Origin: Schlesneria sp. DSM 10557
Lineage (GTDB): Bacteria; Planctomycetota; Planctomycetia; Planctomycetales; Planctomycetaceae
Assembly (NCBI RefSeq): GCF_041860085.1
Contig: NZ_CP124747.1
Coordinates: 6,905,001 to 6,969,000, forward strand
Length of the DNA stretch: 64,000 bases
Direction of reading: 5' to 3'
The stretch's first letter is position 1. Each line of letters opens with the position of its first letter. Positions 26,798 through 36,591 of the stretch are shown in pieces. The position numbers and the translations under genes are program-made. The notes beneath the pieces were generated by a model that searched no databases, had not been told where the DNA came from, and was given only the letters and a program-made list of their open reading frames with translations.

Positions 26798-29626
26798 GTG
26801 AGTATTCCCAAAGTGCCACCTGTCGAATCAGGCCTTGCGACCAGTGCCGCGGTGCCCGTTGTTTCCGTTCGGAATTTGACCCATCGTTACGGGCGTACCG
26901 TCGCGCTCGATGGTCTCAATCTGGACATTCCGGCAGGTCAGATGATTGGACTGATCGGGCCTGACGGCGTCGGCAAGTCGACCCTGATGGGACTTGTCGC
27001 TGGGGCAAAGAAGCTTCAGTCAGGCGACGTCACCGTTCTTAACGGTGATATGCGGGACGCCGGCCACCGGGACAACGTCTGCCCGAAAATTGCCTATATG
27101 CCTCAAGGCTTGGGGAAAAATCTGTATCTCGAACTCAGCGTTTTCGAGAACATTGACTTTTTCGCCCGACTGTTTGGAGTTCCGAATTCGGAACGAAAAC
27201 ACCGCATTGACGCGCTGCTCAAGGCAACCGGGCTGGCACCGTTCCCAGATCGACCAGCGGGCCAGTTGTCGGGAGGGATGAAGCAGAAAGTCGGTCTGTG
27301 CGGCGCGCTCATCCATGATCCTGATCTGCTCATTCTGGATGAACCGACCACGGGGGTGGATCCCCTCTCGCGACAACAGTTCTGGAAGCTGATCGATGAA
27401 ATCCGGGGTAAAAGTCCGCAGATGAGTGTTCTGGTCTCGACCGCCTACATGGACGAAGCCCAGCGGTTTGACTGGATCGTAGCGATGGACGCGGGGAAGG
27501 TGCTGGATACGGGAACTCCTCAAGAGATCATGGACCGCACGCGGACGAGCAACCTCGAAGCGGCCTTCGTGGCGCTGCTACCCGAAGAAAAACGGGGGGA
27601 CCGGCAGGAACTGGTGATTCCGCCGCATGTTCCGACCGGGGGCGAACCGGCAATCTTCGCACGGCATTTGACGCGCCGCTTCGGGAAGTTTGTCGCGGTG
27701 AACGATGTCAGCTTTTCGATTGATAAAGGGGAGATTTTTGGCTTCCTCGGTTCCAACGGATCGGGAAAATCGACCACGATGAAGATGCTCACCGGCTTGC
27801 TTCCCGCCTCTGAAGGGGACGCAAAGCTGTTCGGCGAAACGGTGAACGCGGGGAGTATTGAGATCCGGAAACGGGTTGGCTACATGTCTCAGGCGTTCTC
27901 ACTCTATGGAGAGCTGACCGTCCGGCAGAACCTGGCGCTCCATGCCCGCCTTTACCACCTGCCGACGTCCGAGGTCGGGAAGCGTATTTCAGGCCTGGTC
28001 GAGCGGTTCGGCCTGGTCGAACATCTCGACCATTTGTCAGACCAGCTTCCGCTGGGGCTGCGGCAGCGTTTGTCGCTGGCCGTCGCCGTTCTGCACGAAC
28101 CCGAAATCCTGATTCTCGACGAACCGACCTCCGGCGTTGATCCGATCGCGCGAGACGAGTTCTGGGAACTGCTGATCGATCTGTCACGCAAAGACAACGT
28201 CACGATCTTCGTCTCGACCCACTTCATGAACGAGGCCTTGCGCTGCGACCGGATCTCGCTGATGCACGCGGGGACTGTGCTCGCCTGTGATACACCGCAG
28301 CGACTGATGGAAACCCGGCAGACAGACGATCTGGAAGTGGCGTTCATCTCGTACATTGCCGAAGCGGAAGGGGAACTGGAAACCGCGCGCCAGCAAGCCA
28401 ACCCGGCGGCCGACGATCACGCCTCGAGGGAACTCGCGGCCGAATCGGTTCCGGGGGGATCGGTGCAACCGGCCGCCCACCAGGTGGGGTCACGCGTGTC
28501 GCTGAACCGCATGCTGGCCTACAGCCGTCGCGAGGCGCTGGAAATCCTGCGTGATCCCGTACGTCTGGCGTTTGCGTTCATCGGGTCCGCCTTGCTTATG
28601 TTTGTCTTCGGTCTGGGAATTTCCATGGACGTCGAAGACATTCCGTTCGCGGCGATGGATGGGGATGACACCCCCGAGAGTCGTGCTTATATCGCCCAAT
28701 TTGAAGGTTCCCGGTACTTCCTGCGGCGAGCTCCGGCCGCCAGTGCCGACGAAGTGCACCGACGGTTGATTGCCAACCAGATTCAGGTCGGGATCGAAAT
28801 CCCTCCCAACTTTGGCCGCGAGGTCAAACGGGGCGGCGTCCCCGAAGTCTTGGCATCGGTGGATGGAGCCAACCCAAGTCGGGCAGAAACCATCAAGCAG
28901 TACGTCGAAGGGGTGAACGCGAACAGCGTGTCCGAGTATGCCAGTCTGCAGCCGGAAGGGGGCACCGCCGCGAGCCAGATCTCGGCCGACATTCAAGCCC
29001 GATTCATGTACAACCCGACCTTCGAGAGTATTTATGCGATTGTGCCCAGCGTTCCTCCCATCATTCTGATTCTAATCCCGTCGATTCTGATGGCCGTCAG
29101 CGTGGTGCGCGAAAAGGAACTCGGATCGATCATCAACTTCTATGTGACTCCCACGCGGAAGGTTGAGTTTCTGCTGGGGAAACAATTGCCCTATGTCGCT
29201 ATCTCGATTGTGAACTACGTCATTCTGATTCTGATGTCGATCTTTATCTTCGACGTTCCGATCAAGGGCAGTTTCATCGGCCTGACGCTCTGTGCTTTGG
29301 CGTATGTGATCGTGACCACAGGGATCGGAATGTTGATCTCGACCTTTACATCGAGTCAGGTCGCTGCCGTGTTTATCACGGCCATTCTGACGATCATTCC
29401 GACAATTCAGTTTTCAGGCATGCTGCAACCGGTATCAACACTGGAAGGTTCTGCCAAGATGTTAGGGACGATCTGGCCCACGACTTACTATATGCATGCG
29501 AGTGTCGGAGCGTTCACGAAGGGTTTGGGACTGGGGTCGCTGCTGCTGGATCTGGTCGTACTGCTGGCTTTTGTTCCGGTCCTGCTCAGTATCTGTGTGG
29601 CGGCCTTACCGGGACAGGAGAAATAA
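26798..29626 (+). CDS. ABC exporter with two ATPase domains fused to an ABC-2 permease (RbbA/YhiH-like)
   Basis: A 942-residue fusion. NBD1 (about 22-250) has Walker A GPDGVGKST (54-62), signature LSGGMKQ and Walker B LLILDEPTTGVDP. NBD2 (about 285-515) has Walker A GSNGSGKST (about 318-326) and Walker B ILILDEPTSGVDP. Its signature is degenerate (LPLGLRQ in place of LSGGQ), as I recall for relatives. From about 565 an ABC-2 type permease follows: one N-terminal helix, a large extracytoplasmic loop, then five helices near the C-terminus. The E. coli relative is the RbbA/YhiH protein. The operon encodes an exporter or an envelope-related machine with unknown substrate. It starts with GTG after CGGAGGA at eight bases. 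The stop overlaps the next start by one base (TAATG). Confidence 0.88.
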   Translation: MSIPKVPPVESGLATSAAVPVVSVRNLTHRYGRTVALDGLNLDIPAGQMIGLIGPDGVGKSTLMGLVAGAKKLQSGDVTVLNGDMRDAGHRDNVCPKIAYMPQGLGKNLYLELSVFENIDFFARLFGVPNSERKHRIDALLKATGLAPFPDRPAGQLSGGMKQKVGLCGALIHDPDLLILDEPTTGVDPLSRQQFWKLIDEIRGKSPQMSVLVSTAYMDEAQRFDWIVAMDAGKVLDTGTPQEIMDRTRTSNLEAAFVALLPEEKRGDRQELVIPPHVPTGGEPAIFARHLTRRFGKFVAVNDVSFSIDKGEIFGFLGSNGSGKSTTMKMLTGLLPASEGDAKLFGETVNAGSIEIRKRVGYMSQAFSLYGELTVRQNLALHARLYHLPTSEVGKRISGLVERFGLVEHLDHLSDQLPLGLRQRLSLAVAVLHEPEILILDEPTSGVDPIARDEFWELLIDLSRKDNVTIFVSTHFMNEALRCDRISLMHAGTVLACDTPQRLMETRQTDDLEVAFISYIAEAEGELETARQQANPAADDHASRELAAESVPGGSVQPAAHQVGSRVSLNRMLAYSRREALEILRDPVRLAFAFIGSALLMFVFGLGISMDVEDIPFAAMDGDDTPESRAYIAQFEGSRYFLRRAPAASADEVHRRLIANQIQVGIEIPPNFGREVKRGGVPEVLASVDGANPSRAETIKQYVEGVNANSVSEYASLQPEGGTAASQISADIQARFMYNPTFESIYAIVPSVPPIILILIPSILMAVSVVREKELGSIINFYVTPTRKVEFLLGKQLPYVAISIVNYVILILMSIFIFDVPIKGSFIGLTLCALAYVIVTTGIGMLISTFTSSQVAAVFITAILTIIPTIQFSGMLQPVSTLEGSAKMLGTIWPTTYYMHASVGAFTKGLGLGSLLLDLVVLLAFVPVLLSICVAALPGQEK

Positions 29627-30753
29627 TGGGTCGGCACCTGTCAAACATCTTCTGGTTAGGAACGAAAGAGTTTCGCAGTCTGCTGCGTGACCCAGTACTG
29701 GTCGCGTTCATCATTCATGCGTTTACGTTCTCGATCATTACCGCTGCCCGAGGGGTCTCGTCCGAAGTCAATAATGCGTCGCTGGCGTTTATCGACGAGA
29801 ATCATTCGACGCTTTCGCGCGAATTGATCGATGCCTTTTATCCACCCCGTTTCAAGCGACCGGTCGAGATCGCACCGGCGGAAGCCGATACGGGAATGGA
29901 TCGCGGACTGTATATGTTCGTCGTCGCCATTCCTCCACGTTTTGAAGAGGATCTGATTGCCGGACGCCGGACCGAAATTCAGATCAATATCGACGCGACA
30001 GCAATGAGTCAGGCGAGCATCGGAGCAGGTTACATCCGCAACATTATTACTCAGCGGACGTCGTCGTTCCTCCGGCGCACAGACAATCGAGTTTCTGCAC
30101 CCGTGAATCTCGTCGTCACCAAGGCATTCAATCCGAATGGTGAAACGTCCTGGTTCACCAGCGTCGTCATGATTATTAATCAGATCACGACCATTTCGGT
30201 CATTCTGACCGGTGCCGCGCTGATTCGCGAACGGGAGCGGGGGACGCTGGAACACCTGCTGACCATGCCCTTGACCGCCTATGAGATTGCTTTGGCAAAA
30301 GTGTGGGCAAACGGTCTGGTGATTCTCTTCGCAGTCGCCACGTCGCTGGGGCTGATCGTGCGAATGACGCTGCATGTGCCGATCGCCGGTTCACCCCTGC
30401 TACTCATTTTTGGTGTGGTGCTGTATCTGTTCTTCGCGACCGCCCTGGGGGTCTTTCTCGGGACCCTCGCCCGGTCGATGGCGCAGTTCGCACTGCTGGT
30501 CATTCTCACCAACATCGTGCTGCAATTGCTTTCGGGAGGAACCACTCCTGTCGAAAGCCAGCCGGAATGGCTGCGCTACATTACGTTTTTCTTCCCGTCC
30601 CGTCACTTTGTGGCGTTCTCCCAGGCGATCATCTTTCGAGGGGCGGGGCTGGAGACCGTGTGGCCTCAGTTCGCAACTGTGGCCGCCATCGGAATCGTTT
30701 GCTTTGCTTTCAGCATGTCGCAGTTTCGCCAATCGATCTCCGTCAGCCGATAG
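29626..30753 (+). CDS. ABC-2 type permease (YhhJ-like)
   Basis: A 375-residue ABC-2 permease. It has a first transmembrane helix (about 20-40, VLVAFIIHAFTFSIITAARG), a periplasmic domain to about 175 and five further helices (starting TSVVMIINQITTISVILTGA). The cytoplasmic EREKG-like loop is RERERGTLEHLLTMPL, typical of this family. It ends with a last helix near FATVAAIGIVCFAFSM. The ATG overlaps the stop of the upstream ATPase gene, so it is translationally coupled to it. With the HlyD adaptor and the fused ATPase/permease it forms a complete export unit: two permease halves, two ATPase domains and an adaptor. The substrate is unknown; no outer-membrane channel gene is adjacent. Confidence 0.88.
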   Translation: MGRHLSNIFWLGTKEFRSLLRDPVLVAFIIHAFTFSIITAARGVSSEVNNASLAFIDENHSTLSRELIDAFYPPRFKRPVEIAPAEADTGMDRGLYMFVVAIPPRFEEDLIAGRRTEIQINIDATAMSQASIGAGYIRNIITQRTSSFLRRTDNRVSAPVNLVVTKAFNPNGETSWFTSVVMIINQITTISVILTGAALIRERERGTLEHLLTMPLTAYEIALAKVWANGLVILFAVATSLGLIVRMTLHVPIAGSPLLLIFGVVLYLFFATALGVFLGTLARSMAQFALLVILTNIVLQLLSGGTTPVESQPEWLRYITFFFPSRHFVAFSQAIIFRGAGLETVWPQFATVAAIGIVCFAFSMSQFRQSISVSR

Positions 30754-31129
30754 CCGGTTCACCCCCAGGGGGGCGTCGGGCCTGGGAAACGTGGCGGAAG
30801 GTGGTGTCCAGTTGGACTTCGCTGTCCAATTTCCGAAACCCGTTCGGGGAAATCTGATCTCACCTGGACTGCCTGTATGTGCATGTCGTGTGTGGTATGC
30901 TGCGCAAGGTTTCTCTTAACGTATTCAGTGCGTGTAGCTTGCGCTTGTTCAAGCTGCGTGCTGCAAGTTGCCGTCAAATCTGCGCCGACCCGAACCAGGG
31001 GTCCTGAAAGACGAAATTATGTTTCTCAAGCGAGTCTCATTCCGATAAACTACCATTCATGGGTGGAGTGAGATTCCTCGATTTCCCTCCTCCGTACTGG
31101 TTACCAGTGCGCAATGCATTCAAGAAGAG
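30754..31129. other. Intergenic after the exporter operon
   Basis: 376 bases with no supported gene. A short hairpin, TTGGAC (30812-30817) with GTCCAA (30824-30829) followed by TTT, may end the exporter transcript. The frame at 30877-31071 is cysteine-rich by chance and has no ribosome site. Upstream signals of the DUF1553 gene must lie at the right-hand end, but no clear boxes are seen. Confidence 0.4.
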
Positions 31130-33376
31130 TTGGTTAAAGCTGTGCGACGAAGTCTACGAAAACCCTGGTCCGTTGCTGTTGCAGTAACAATGATTGGCGC
31201 TGTGTCCCTGAGTCTGTTCGGGGCGGTCGATCGTTGTCATGCTGCCGACGATGACTCGTCCGTCGTCACGTTCGAATCCGACATTCAGCCGCTGCTGACG
31301 CGCTACGGCTGTAACTCGGGTCCCTGTCACGGCAAATCGCGCGGCCAGAACGGTTTCGCGCTGTCGCTGCTGGGATTCGATTCGGACTTCGACTATGCGG
31401 CCCTGGCACGTGAAGGGCGAGGGCGACGAGTATTTCCGGTCGCCGCAAAAGAGAGTCTGCTGCTGAGAAAAGCCGTTGGGCAGATTCCTCATGGTGGCGG
31501 CAAACGGTTTGAAATCGACAGTCCTCCTTACAACGAAATTGTCGCCTGGATTCAGGGAGGGATGCTGCGGACTCCGGAGGACGCCCCTCAACTGGTTCGC
31601 GTGCAGATTGAACCGTCGAGCTACTCGTTGGGACCCAAAGAGCAATTCGCCCTGCGAGTGATTGCCGAATACTCAAACGGGTTTCGTCGCGATGTGACAG
31701 AAGCCAGTGCCTATCAGACCAACGATAAAACGATTGCGGCGATTGCTCCCGCCGGGGACGGCATCGTGCAGGCAGGGCCCATTCCGGGCGAAGCGGCTAT
31801 CATGGCGCGGTACATGAATCACATTGCCGTCTGCAACGTCACGATTCCTCTGCCGGGGAACGTCCCCGATGAGGCCTACGCGCAGCTTCCGGTGAATAAC
31901 ACCATCGATGAATTGGTATGGAAAAAGCTGAAGCTGCTGGGGATGCTGCCATCGGCTCCCGCGTCTGACGCAACCTTCCTGCGGCGGGCGACGCTGCGGA
32001 TCATTGGACGAATTCCGACGCAGGAAGAAACCAAAGCATTTCTGGCTGACACGAATCCGGATAAGAAACGGATCCTGATCGACAGTCTGCTGGAACGGCC
32101 CGAATACGGAGATTTCTGGGCCAACAAGTGGGCCGACCTGCTGCGTCCCAACCCTTACCGGGCAGGGATCAAATCGGTCTGGAACCTCGATGCCTGGCTT
32201 CGCGAAGCTTTCCGCCAGAACATTCCCTACGACCAGTTTGTCCGTGAACTGCTGACCGCTCAGGGAAGCACCTGGAATAACGGAGCGACGGTCATTTTCC
32301 GCGACCGTCCTGAATCGATCGAGATTGCCTCGTCTGTCAGCCAGTTATTTCTGGGAGTGCGGCTGGAATGTGCCAAGTGCCACCACCATCCGTTTGAAGT
32401 CTGGAGCCAGGATGATTTCTATGGCTTTGCCTCCTTCTTCTCTCGGGTTGGCCGCAAGGGAGAAGGCCTGTCACCCCCGATTTCGGGTGGTGAGGAGGTC
32501 ATTTTCACGAGGCCTTCCGGTCAACTGCTACATGGTCGCACGGGATTGCCGGTCGCTCCGAAAACATTGACGGGTGTTCCCCTGACCCTGGGGCCGGAAG
32601 ATGATCCGCGTGAAGTCCTCGCGGCCTGGATTACGGATTCGTCCAATCCCTACTTCCCCAAAGTTATGGCGAATCGGATCTGGTCTGAAATCATGGGGCG
32701 AGGGCTGGTTGATCCAGTCGACGACCTGCGAGCCACCAATCCGGCCACGAACGAAGCATTGCTCGAACATCTTTCGCGGGAGTTCCAGCAGCAGGGCTAC
32801 GATATTAAGAAGCTGATCCGCACGATCGCGAACTCGTACGTCTTCGGGTTGAGTTCTGTTCCGACCGAGCGGAATGTCTCTGATGTCAAAAACTTTTCAC
32901 GGTATTACCGTCAACGGATGCGGGCCGAGGTCTTGCTGGACGCCGTGAACGATGTGCTGGGAGTCGAAGAAGAATTCTCGGCCATGCCGCCGGGGTCACG
33001 GGCCATGCAGTTGTGGACTTACCGGGCTTCATCGGTCTTCCTGGATACCTTCGGTCGGCCGGATTTGAACCAGGATCCCCCCTGCGAACGGTCATCCGAA
33101 TCGACAACTCCTCAGATTCTGCATTTAATGAATTCACCGGCTTTGAATCGAAAGCTGAGTGTTGATACAGCTCGACCTGCGAAGCTGGCCGCCAGCGACA
33201 AGTCGAACGCTGAGATTGTCGATGAGTTATATCTGCTGATTTACAACCGCAACCCGAGAGAAGAAGAACGATTGGCGGCGCTAGAGTATCTGCCCGAAGG
33301 AGATCAACGACGACGCGCGATCGAGGATCTGTTCTGGACGCTGATCAACACACCCGAGTTCTCGTTTATCGACTGA
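31130..33376 (+). CDS. DUF1549/DUF1553 protein (planctomycete cytochrome-like, PSD1 type)
   Basis: A 748-residue exported protein with a signal peptide ending near CHAADD. Residues 50-145 form a cytochrome c-like domain in which the haem motif is CNSGPCH (C61, C66, H67), a C-x4-CH variant. Residues about 155-240 are an Ig-like (BIG2-type) domain. DUF1549 follows (about 255-455), with a canonical CAKCH at 414-418 in the segment LECAKCHHHPFEVW. DUF1553 covers about 490-745. These proteins are abundant in Planctomycetes and usually precede a DUF1501 gene, as here. Electron transfer or polysaccharide processing has been suggested, but the function is not established. The start is TTG at 31130 after AAGAAGAG; GTG at 31142 is an alternative. 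Confidence 0.9.
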   Translation: MVKAVRRSLRKPWSVAVAVTMIGAVSLSLFGAVDRCHAADDDSSVVTFESDIQPLLTRYGCNSGPCHGKSRGQNGFALSLLGFDSDFDYAALAREGRGRRVFPVAAKESLLLRKAVGQIPHGGGKRFEIDSPPYNEIVAWIQGGMLRTPEDAPQLVRVQIEPSSYSLGPKEQFALRVIAEYSNGFRRDVTEASAYQTNDKTIAAIAPAGDGIVQAGPIPGEAAIMARYMNHIAVCNVTIPLPGNVPDEAYAQLPVNNTIDELVWKKLKLLGMLPSAPASDATFLRRATLRIIGRIPTQEETKAFLADTNPDKKRILIDSLLERPEYGDFWANKWADLLRPNPYRAGIKSVWNLDAWLREAFRQNIPYDQFVRELLTAQGSTWNNGATVIFRDRPESIEIASSVSQLFLGVRLECAKCHHHPFEVWSQDDFYGFASFFSRVGRKGEGLSPPISGGEEVIFTRPSGQLLHGRTGLPVAPKTLTGVPLTLGPEDDPREVLAAWITDSSNPYFPKVMANRIWSEIMGRGLVDPVDDLRATNPATNEALLEHLSREFQQQGYDIKKLIRTIANSYVFGLSSVPTERNVSDVKNFSRYYRQRMRAEVLLDAVNDVLGVEEEFSAMPPGSRAMQLWTYRASSVFLDTFGRPDLNQDPPCERSSESTTPQILHLMNSPALNRKLSVDTARPAKLAASDKSNAEIVDELYLLIYNRNPREEERLAALEYLPEGDQRRRAIEDLFWTLINTPEFSFID

Positions 33377-33435
33377 ACTGACTGATTAAAAAGAACATCG
33401 GATAAGCCAGACACGAGAGAAGGAACCCTACATCC

Positions 33436-34779
33436 ATGACGATCAATCGAAACTGCGAAGGTATGAAACGTCGCGACTGCCTGAAGCTCGGTTTGGGCAG
33501 CCTGTTTGCTGGCGGATTCGTCGATGCACTGCGGGCCCGCGTAGGGGCCCATGATGGTGCCTCCGCAATCGCACCGGCGAAGACCAGTTGTATTCTGGTC
33601 TGGCTGGATGGCGGCCCCAGTCACTTCGAAACCTTCGATCCCAAGCCAGATGCTCCGTCAGAAATTCGCGGCGATTTCCAGCCGATCCAGACCAAGATTC
33701 CCGGTGTCCTGTTCTCGGAGAATATGACGCGACTGGCCGCCATCAGCGACAAGCTGACGGTCATTCGCTCGGTTCGTCATGACCAGAACAATCATGGTGC
33801 GGGTAACCATTACATGACGACGGGGGCTCCGACCCGAATCCCCGTCAGTTGTGGTGCGTTCGTCAGTTTCCATCCCAGCATGGGATCGGTTGTGTCGTAT
33901 GAACGAGGAGCGAAAGACGGACTGCCACCGTACTTCTCACTGCCGGAAATGGCCCGTTCAGGGGGACCCAACTTTCTGGGGGCTCGTCATGCTCCCTTCG
34001 TGATCAGCGACGATCCCAACAACGAGAAGTTCAGCGTTCGCGATGTCACGATTCCTCGTGATCTGGAAGATGCTCGAGCGTTAAGTCGACGCAGCATGCG
34101 GGCCAGGCTGGACCAGTTCGTCCGTTATCACCATGAAGCGGCCGGGGATCCGGTCGTGGGGACCGACGAGAACTTCCAGCAGGCTGTCTCGCTGATGACA
34201 TCGGACGTCGCCCAGCGGGCGTTCGAAATCCATCGTGAATCCGATGAAGTGCGACAGGCCTACGGTCGCAACTCGTTCGGTCAGCAGGCACTGCTCGCAC
34301 GCCGCTTGATCGAAGCGGGAGTCCCCTTTGTCACCGTTTACAACGGGGGATGGGACCATCACTCAGATATTTTCCCCGCTTTCCGAAAGAAGGGGCAGAA
34401 TCTGGATTCAGTCGTTGCCACGCTGATCGATGACCTGGATCAACGTGGTATGCTCGAAACGACGCTCGTTCTCGTCATGGGAGAATTCGGACGTACTCCG
34501 GCGATCTCCACCTTGCCGGGATCGACGACACCGGGCCGTGATCACTGGTCGAGTGCCATCTCGATCCTTGCAGCCGGTTGCGGGACTCCTCGCGGTCAGG
34601 TCATCGGAGCGACCGACCCACGCGGTTACGCGGCCGTGGAAAAGGTGTACGCACCTGAGAATCTGGTTTCCAGCGTCTATCTCAAGATGGGAATCGATCC
34701 GGACAAGATCCTTTACAACGGTGCAGGTCGGCCAACACACCTGGTCAGCGATTCTCGCCCCATCGCGGAATTGATGTAA
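33436..34779 (+). CDS. DUF1501 protein, Tat-type signal
   Basis: A 447-residue DUF1501 protein. It begins with MKRRDCLKLGLGSLFAGGF (about residues 10-28), a twin-arginine-like signal: RRD followed by a hydrophobic core. The first strand, TSCILVWLDGGPSHFETFDPK, contains the His/Asp cluster typical of the sulfatase/alkaline-phosphatase-like fold to which DUF1501 belongs. DHHSDIF and LVLVMGEFGRTPAI carry further metal-type residues (about 311-314 and 347-355). The protein is probably folded in the cytoplasm and exported with its metal. Its substrate is unknown. It lies 59 bases downstream of the DUF1553 gene and 36 bases before a PPC-domain gene, suggesting a three-gene operon. Confidence 0.9.
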   Translation: MTINRNCEGMKRRDCLKLGLGSLFAGGFVDALRARVGAHDGASAIAPAKTSCILVWLDGGPSHFETFDPKPDAPSEIRGDFQPIQTKIPGVLFSENMTRLAAISDKLTVIRSVRHDQNNHGAGNHYMTTGAPTRIPVSCGAFVSFHPSMGSVVSYERGAKDGLPPYFSLPEMARSGGPNFLGARHAPFVISDDPNNEKFSVRDVTIPRDLEDARALSRRSMRARLDQFVRYHHEAAGDPVVGTDENFQQAVSLMTSDVAQRAFEIHRESDEVRQAYGRNSFGQQALLARRLIEAGVPFVTVYNGGWDHHSDIFPAFRKKGQNLDSVVATLIDDLDQRGMLETTLVLVMGEFGRTPAISTLPGSTTPGRDHWSSAISILAAGCGTPRGQVIGATDPRGYAAVEKVYAPENLVSSVYLKMGIDPDKILYNGAGRPTHLVSDSRPIAELM

Positions 34780-34815
34780 TTGAATCGGACTGGGGCAACC
34801 TGTCGGTGAGGACGA

Positions 34816-36591
34816 GTGACTGTTATGACCTGTCGGTATCGCGATCCTGCTCAGCGTTTTTTGTCGAATCAAACTCGAACTTCGTGCGGAAGTCGGCTCG
34901 GAAAAGCCAGTCAGAGGTTTTTCCTGGGGGCCTGCCTGGGCCTGGCTTTTTGCTTCGCCCCGGCGGCGGAGGCGGCCCCACCGACACTGACGCACCTGTT
35001 TCCGGCAGGGGGCCAGCGCGGATCGAAGGTGGTTGTCACCAGTGCCGGCACGTACAACTGGCCGGGAGTAAAGATCTGGGCTCCGGGGGTTGAAGCGGTA
35101 CCGACAGCCGAGTCGGGCAAGATCGAGATCACGATCCCGGCTGACCTGATGGCCGACCGGGTCTGGATTCGTTATTACGACGCGGAAGGAGCTTCGGCTG
35201 TTGCTCCATTCCTGATCGGCAGTCATCCTGAACTCACCGAGACCGAGCCGAATAATCGATTGGGGGACGCGACGAAGGTCGAGCAGCTTCCCATGACGGT
35301 GAACGCCGCTCTGAAGGATGGGGCAGATGTCGACAGTTATGCCGTTCAATTGACCGCAGGTCAGACGCTGGTTGCGGCCGTTGATGCTAACACCCGTCTC
35401 GGCTCTCCGATGGACTCGATTCTGCAGGTCGCGTCTCCGGACGGAATCGTACTGGCCGAGAATCATGACGACTTGAAGCTGGACCCCCGGCTGACATTCA
35501 CCGCCCGGAAGGACGGAACCTACATCGTCCGCATGTTCGCCTTTCCATCCCAACCGGATTCGTCGATCCGGTTCACGGGGGGGGCCCATCTGATCTACCG
35601 GCTGACGCTAACGACCGGACCTCTGGTGACTCATGCCGTGCCGTTGTCGGTCCCGCTGTCCGACCCGGGCCAACCGAGCATCGCTGGGTGGAATCTTCCC
35701 GCGCAGTCCCTGTTGAACGTGGTTCCATTCGGGGGGGCAAGGCTGGGTGATTATCAGGAATACGAACTGAGCGATGACCTGCGCCGCTCACCCGATGCCC
35801 GCATCGGTTTTGCCTCCCTGCCCGATTTCTCGCTGGCAACGCGGGTCCGTCTGACACCCTATCCCGCGGTGACGGATCAGCCTTCGCTGGAAGACCGCGA
35901 ACCGTTCCCGGTGACGGTTCCCGTTTCTCTGACAGGTTGCCTGAAGCGGCCGAAGGTTCCAAATCGCTATCGACTTCCACTCCAGAAAGGACAGCAGATT
36001 CTGATTTCGGTCGAAGCCCGCAGTCTGGACCTGACACTCGATCCCGTGTTAACCCTGACCGATCCGACCGGGGCTGTCGTTGCCGACGTGGATGATTCGG
36101 GACCCACCAAAGATTCGATTATCGGACATACCGCGGCCCACGACGGGGACTACATCGTCACGGTGGGAGATCGCTTTCGGAAAGGTGGAGACCGCGCTTG
36201 GTATCTGCTGACAATCCGGAACGAGCAGGCGGACTTCGAAGTTTCACTGGCCAGCGATTCGATCGTGCTGGAACCGGAGAAGCCGACGGAAGTCACCGTC
36301 AAGATTATCCGACGGGCGTCCGCGGCTGAGGCGGTGGGACCTGTGACAATTCAGGCGGCCGGGCTTCCGACCAGTGTCACCGGATCTGCGGTGATCTCTG
36401 AGCCGTCTGGTCCGAGCGCAGGAGAAGTGAAGCTGACGCTCACTTCCAATGGCGAAGCGTTTTCAGGTCCAATCCGGATCATGGGGGCTACGACCATGCC
36501 GCGAGAGATTGAACGATCCGCCAGGGTCCCCGGTCGCCTCGGAGTTCAACTCGATTCTGTCTGGCTGACGGCAACCAAGAAGCCAGAGTAA
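34816..36591 (+). CDS. Exported pre-peptidase C-terminal (PPC) domain protein
   Basis: A 591-residue protein. After a signal region (about 30-56, FFLGACLGLAFCFAPAAEAAP) comes an IPT-like domain (PTLTHLFPAGGQRGSKVVVTSAG). Two PPC-type beta-sandwiches then follow. The first begins ETEPNNRLGDATKVEQLPMTVN and ends DGTYIVRMFAFPS, about 150-270. The second, YRLPLQKGQQILISVEARSLD to DGDYIVTVGD, covers about 390-470. The final 115 residues are another beta domain. No catalytic motif is present. In planctomycetes such proteins often accompany DUF1501/DUF1553 genes and may be extracellular partners; the role is unknown. The GTG at 34816 has GTGAGGA just upstream; ATG at 34825 is possible. Confidence 0.82.
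   Translation: MTVMTCRYRDPAQRFLSNQTRTSCGSRLGKASQRFFLGACLGLAFCFAPAAEAAPPTLTHLFPAGGQRGSKVVVTSAGTYNWPGVKIWAPGVEAVPTAESGKIEITIPADLMADRVWIRYYDAEGASAVAPFLIGSHPELTETEPNNRLGDATKVEQLPMTVNAALKDGADVDSYAVQLTAGQTLVAAVDANTRLGSPMDSILQVASPDGIVLAENHDDLKLDPRLTFTARKDGTYIVRMFAFPSQPDSSIRFTGGAHLIYRLTLTTGPLVTHAVPLSVPLSDPGQPSIAGWNLPAQSLLNVVPFGGARLGDYQEYELSDDLRRSPDARIGFASLPDFSLATRVRLTPYPAVTDQPSLEDREPFPVTVPVSLTGCLKRPKVPNRYRLPLQKGQQILISVEARSLDLTLDPVLTLTDPTGAVVADVDDSGPTKDSIIGHTAAHDGDYIVTVGDRFRKGGDRAWYLLTIRNEQADFEVSLASDSIVLEPEKPTEVTVKIIRRASAAEAVGPVTIQAAGLPTSVTGSAVISEPSGPSAGEVKLTLTSNGEAFSGPIRIMGATTMPREIERSARVPGRLGVQLDSVWLTATKKPE

Noticed and set aside
30877-31071. Short cysteine-rich frame of 64 codons
   Set aside because: No ribosome site and no hydrophobic or lipoprotein logic; it lies in the leader of the DUF1553 gene and composition alone is not evidence.
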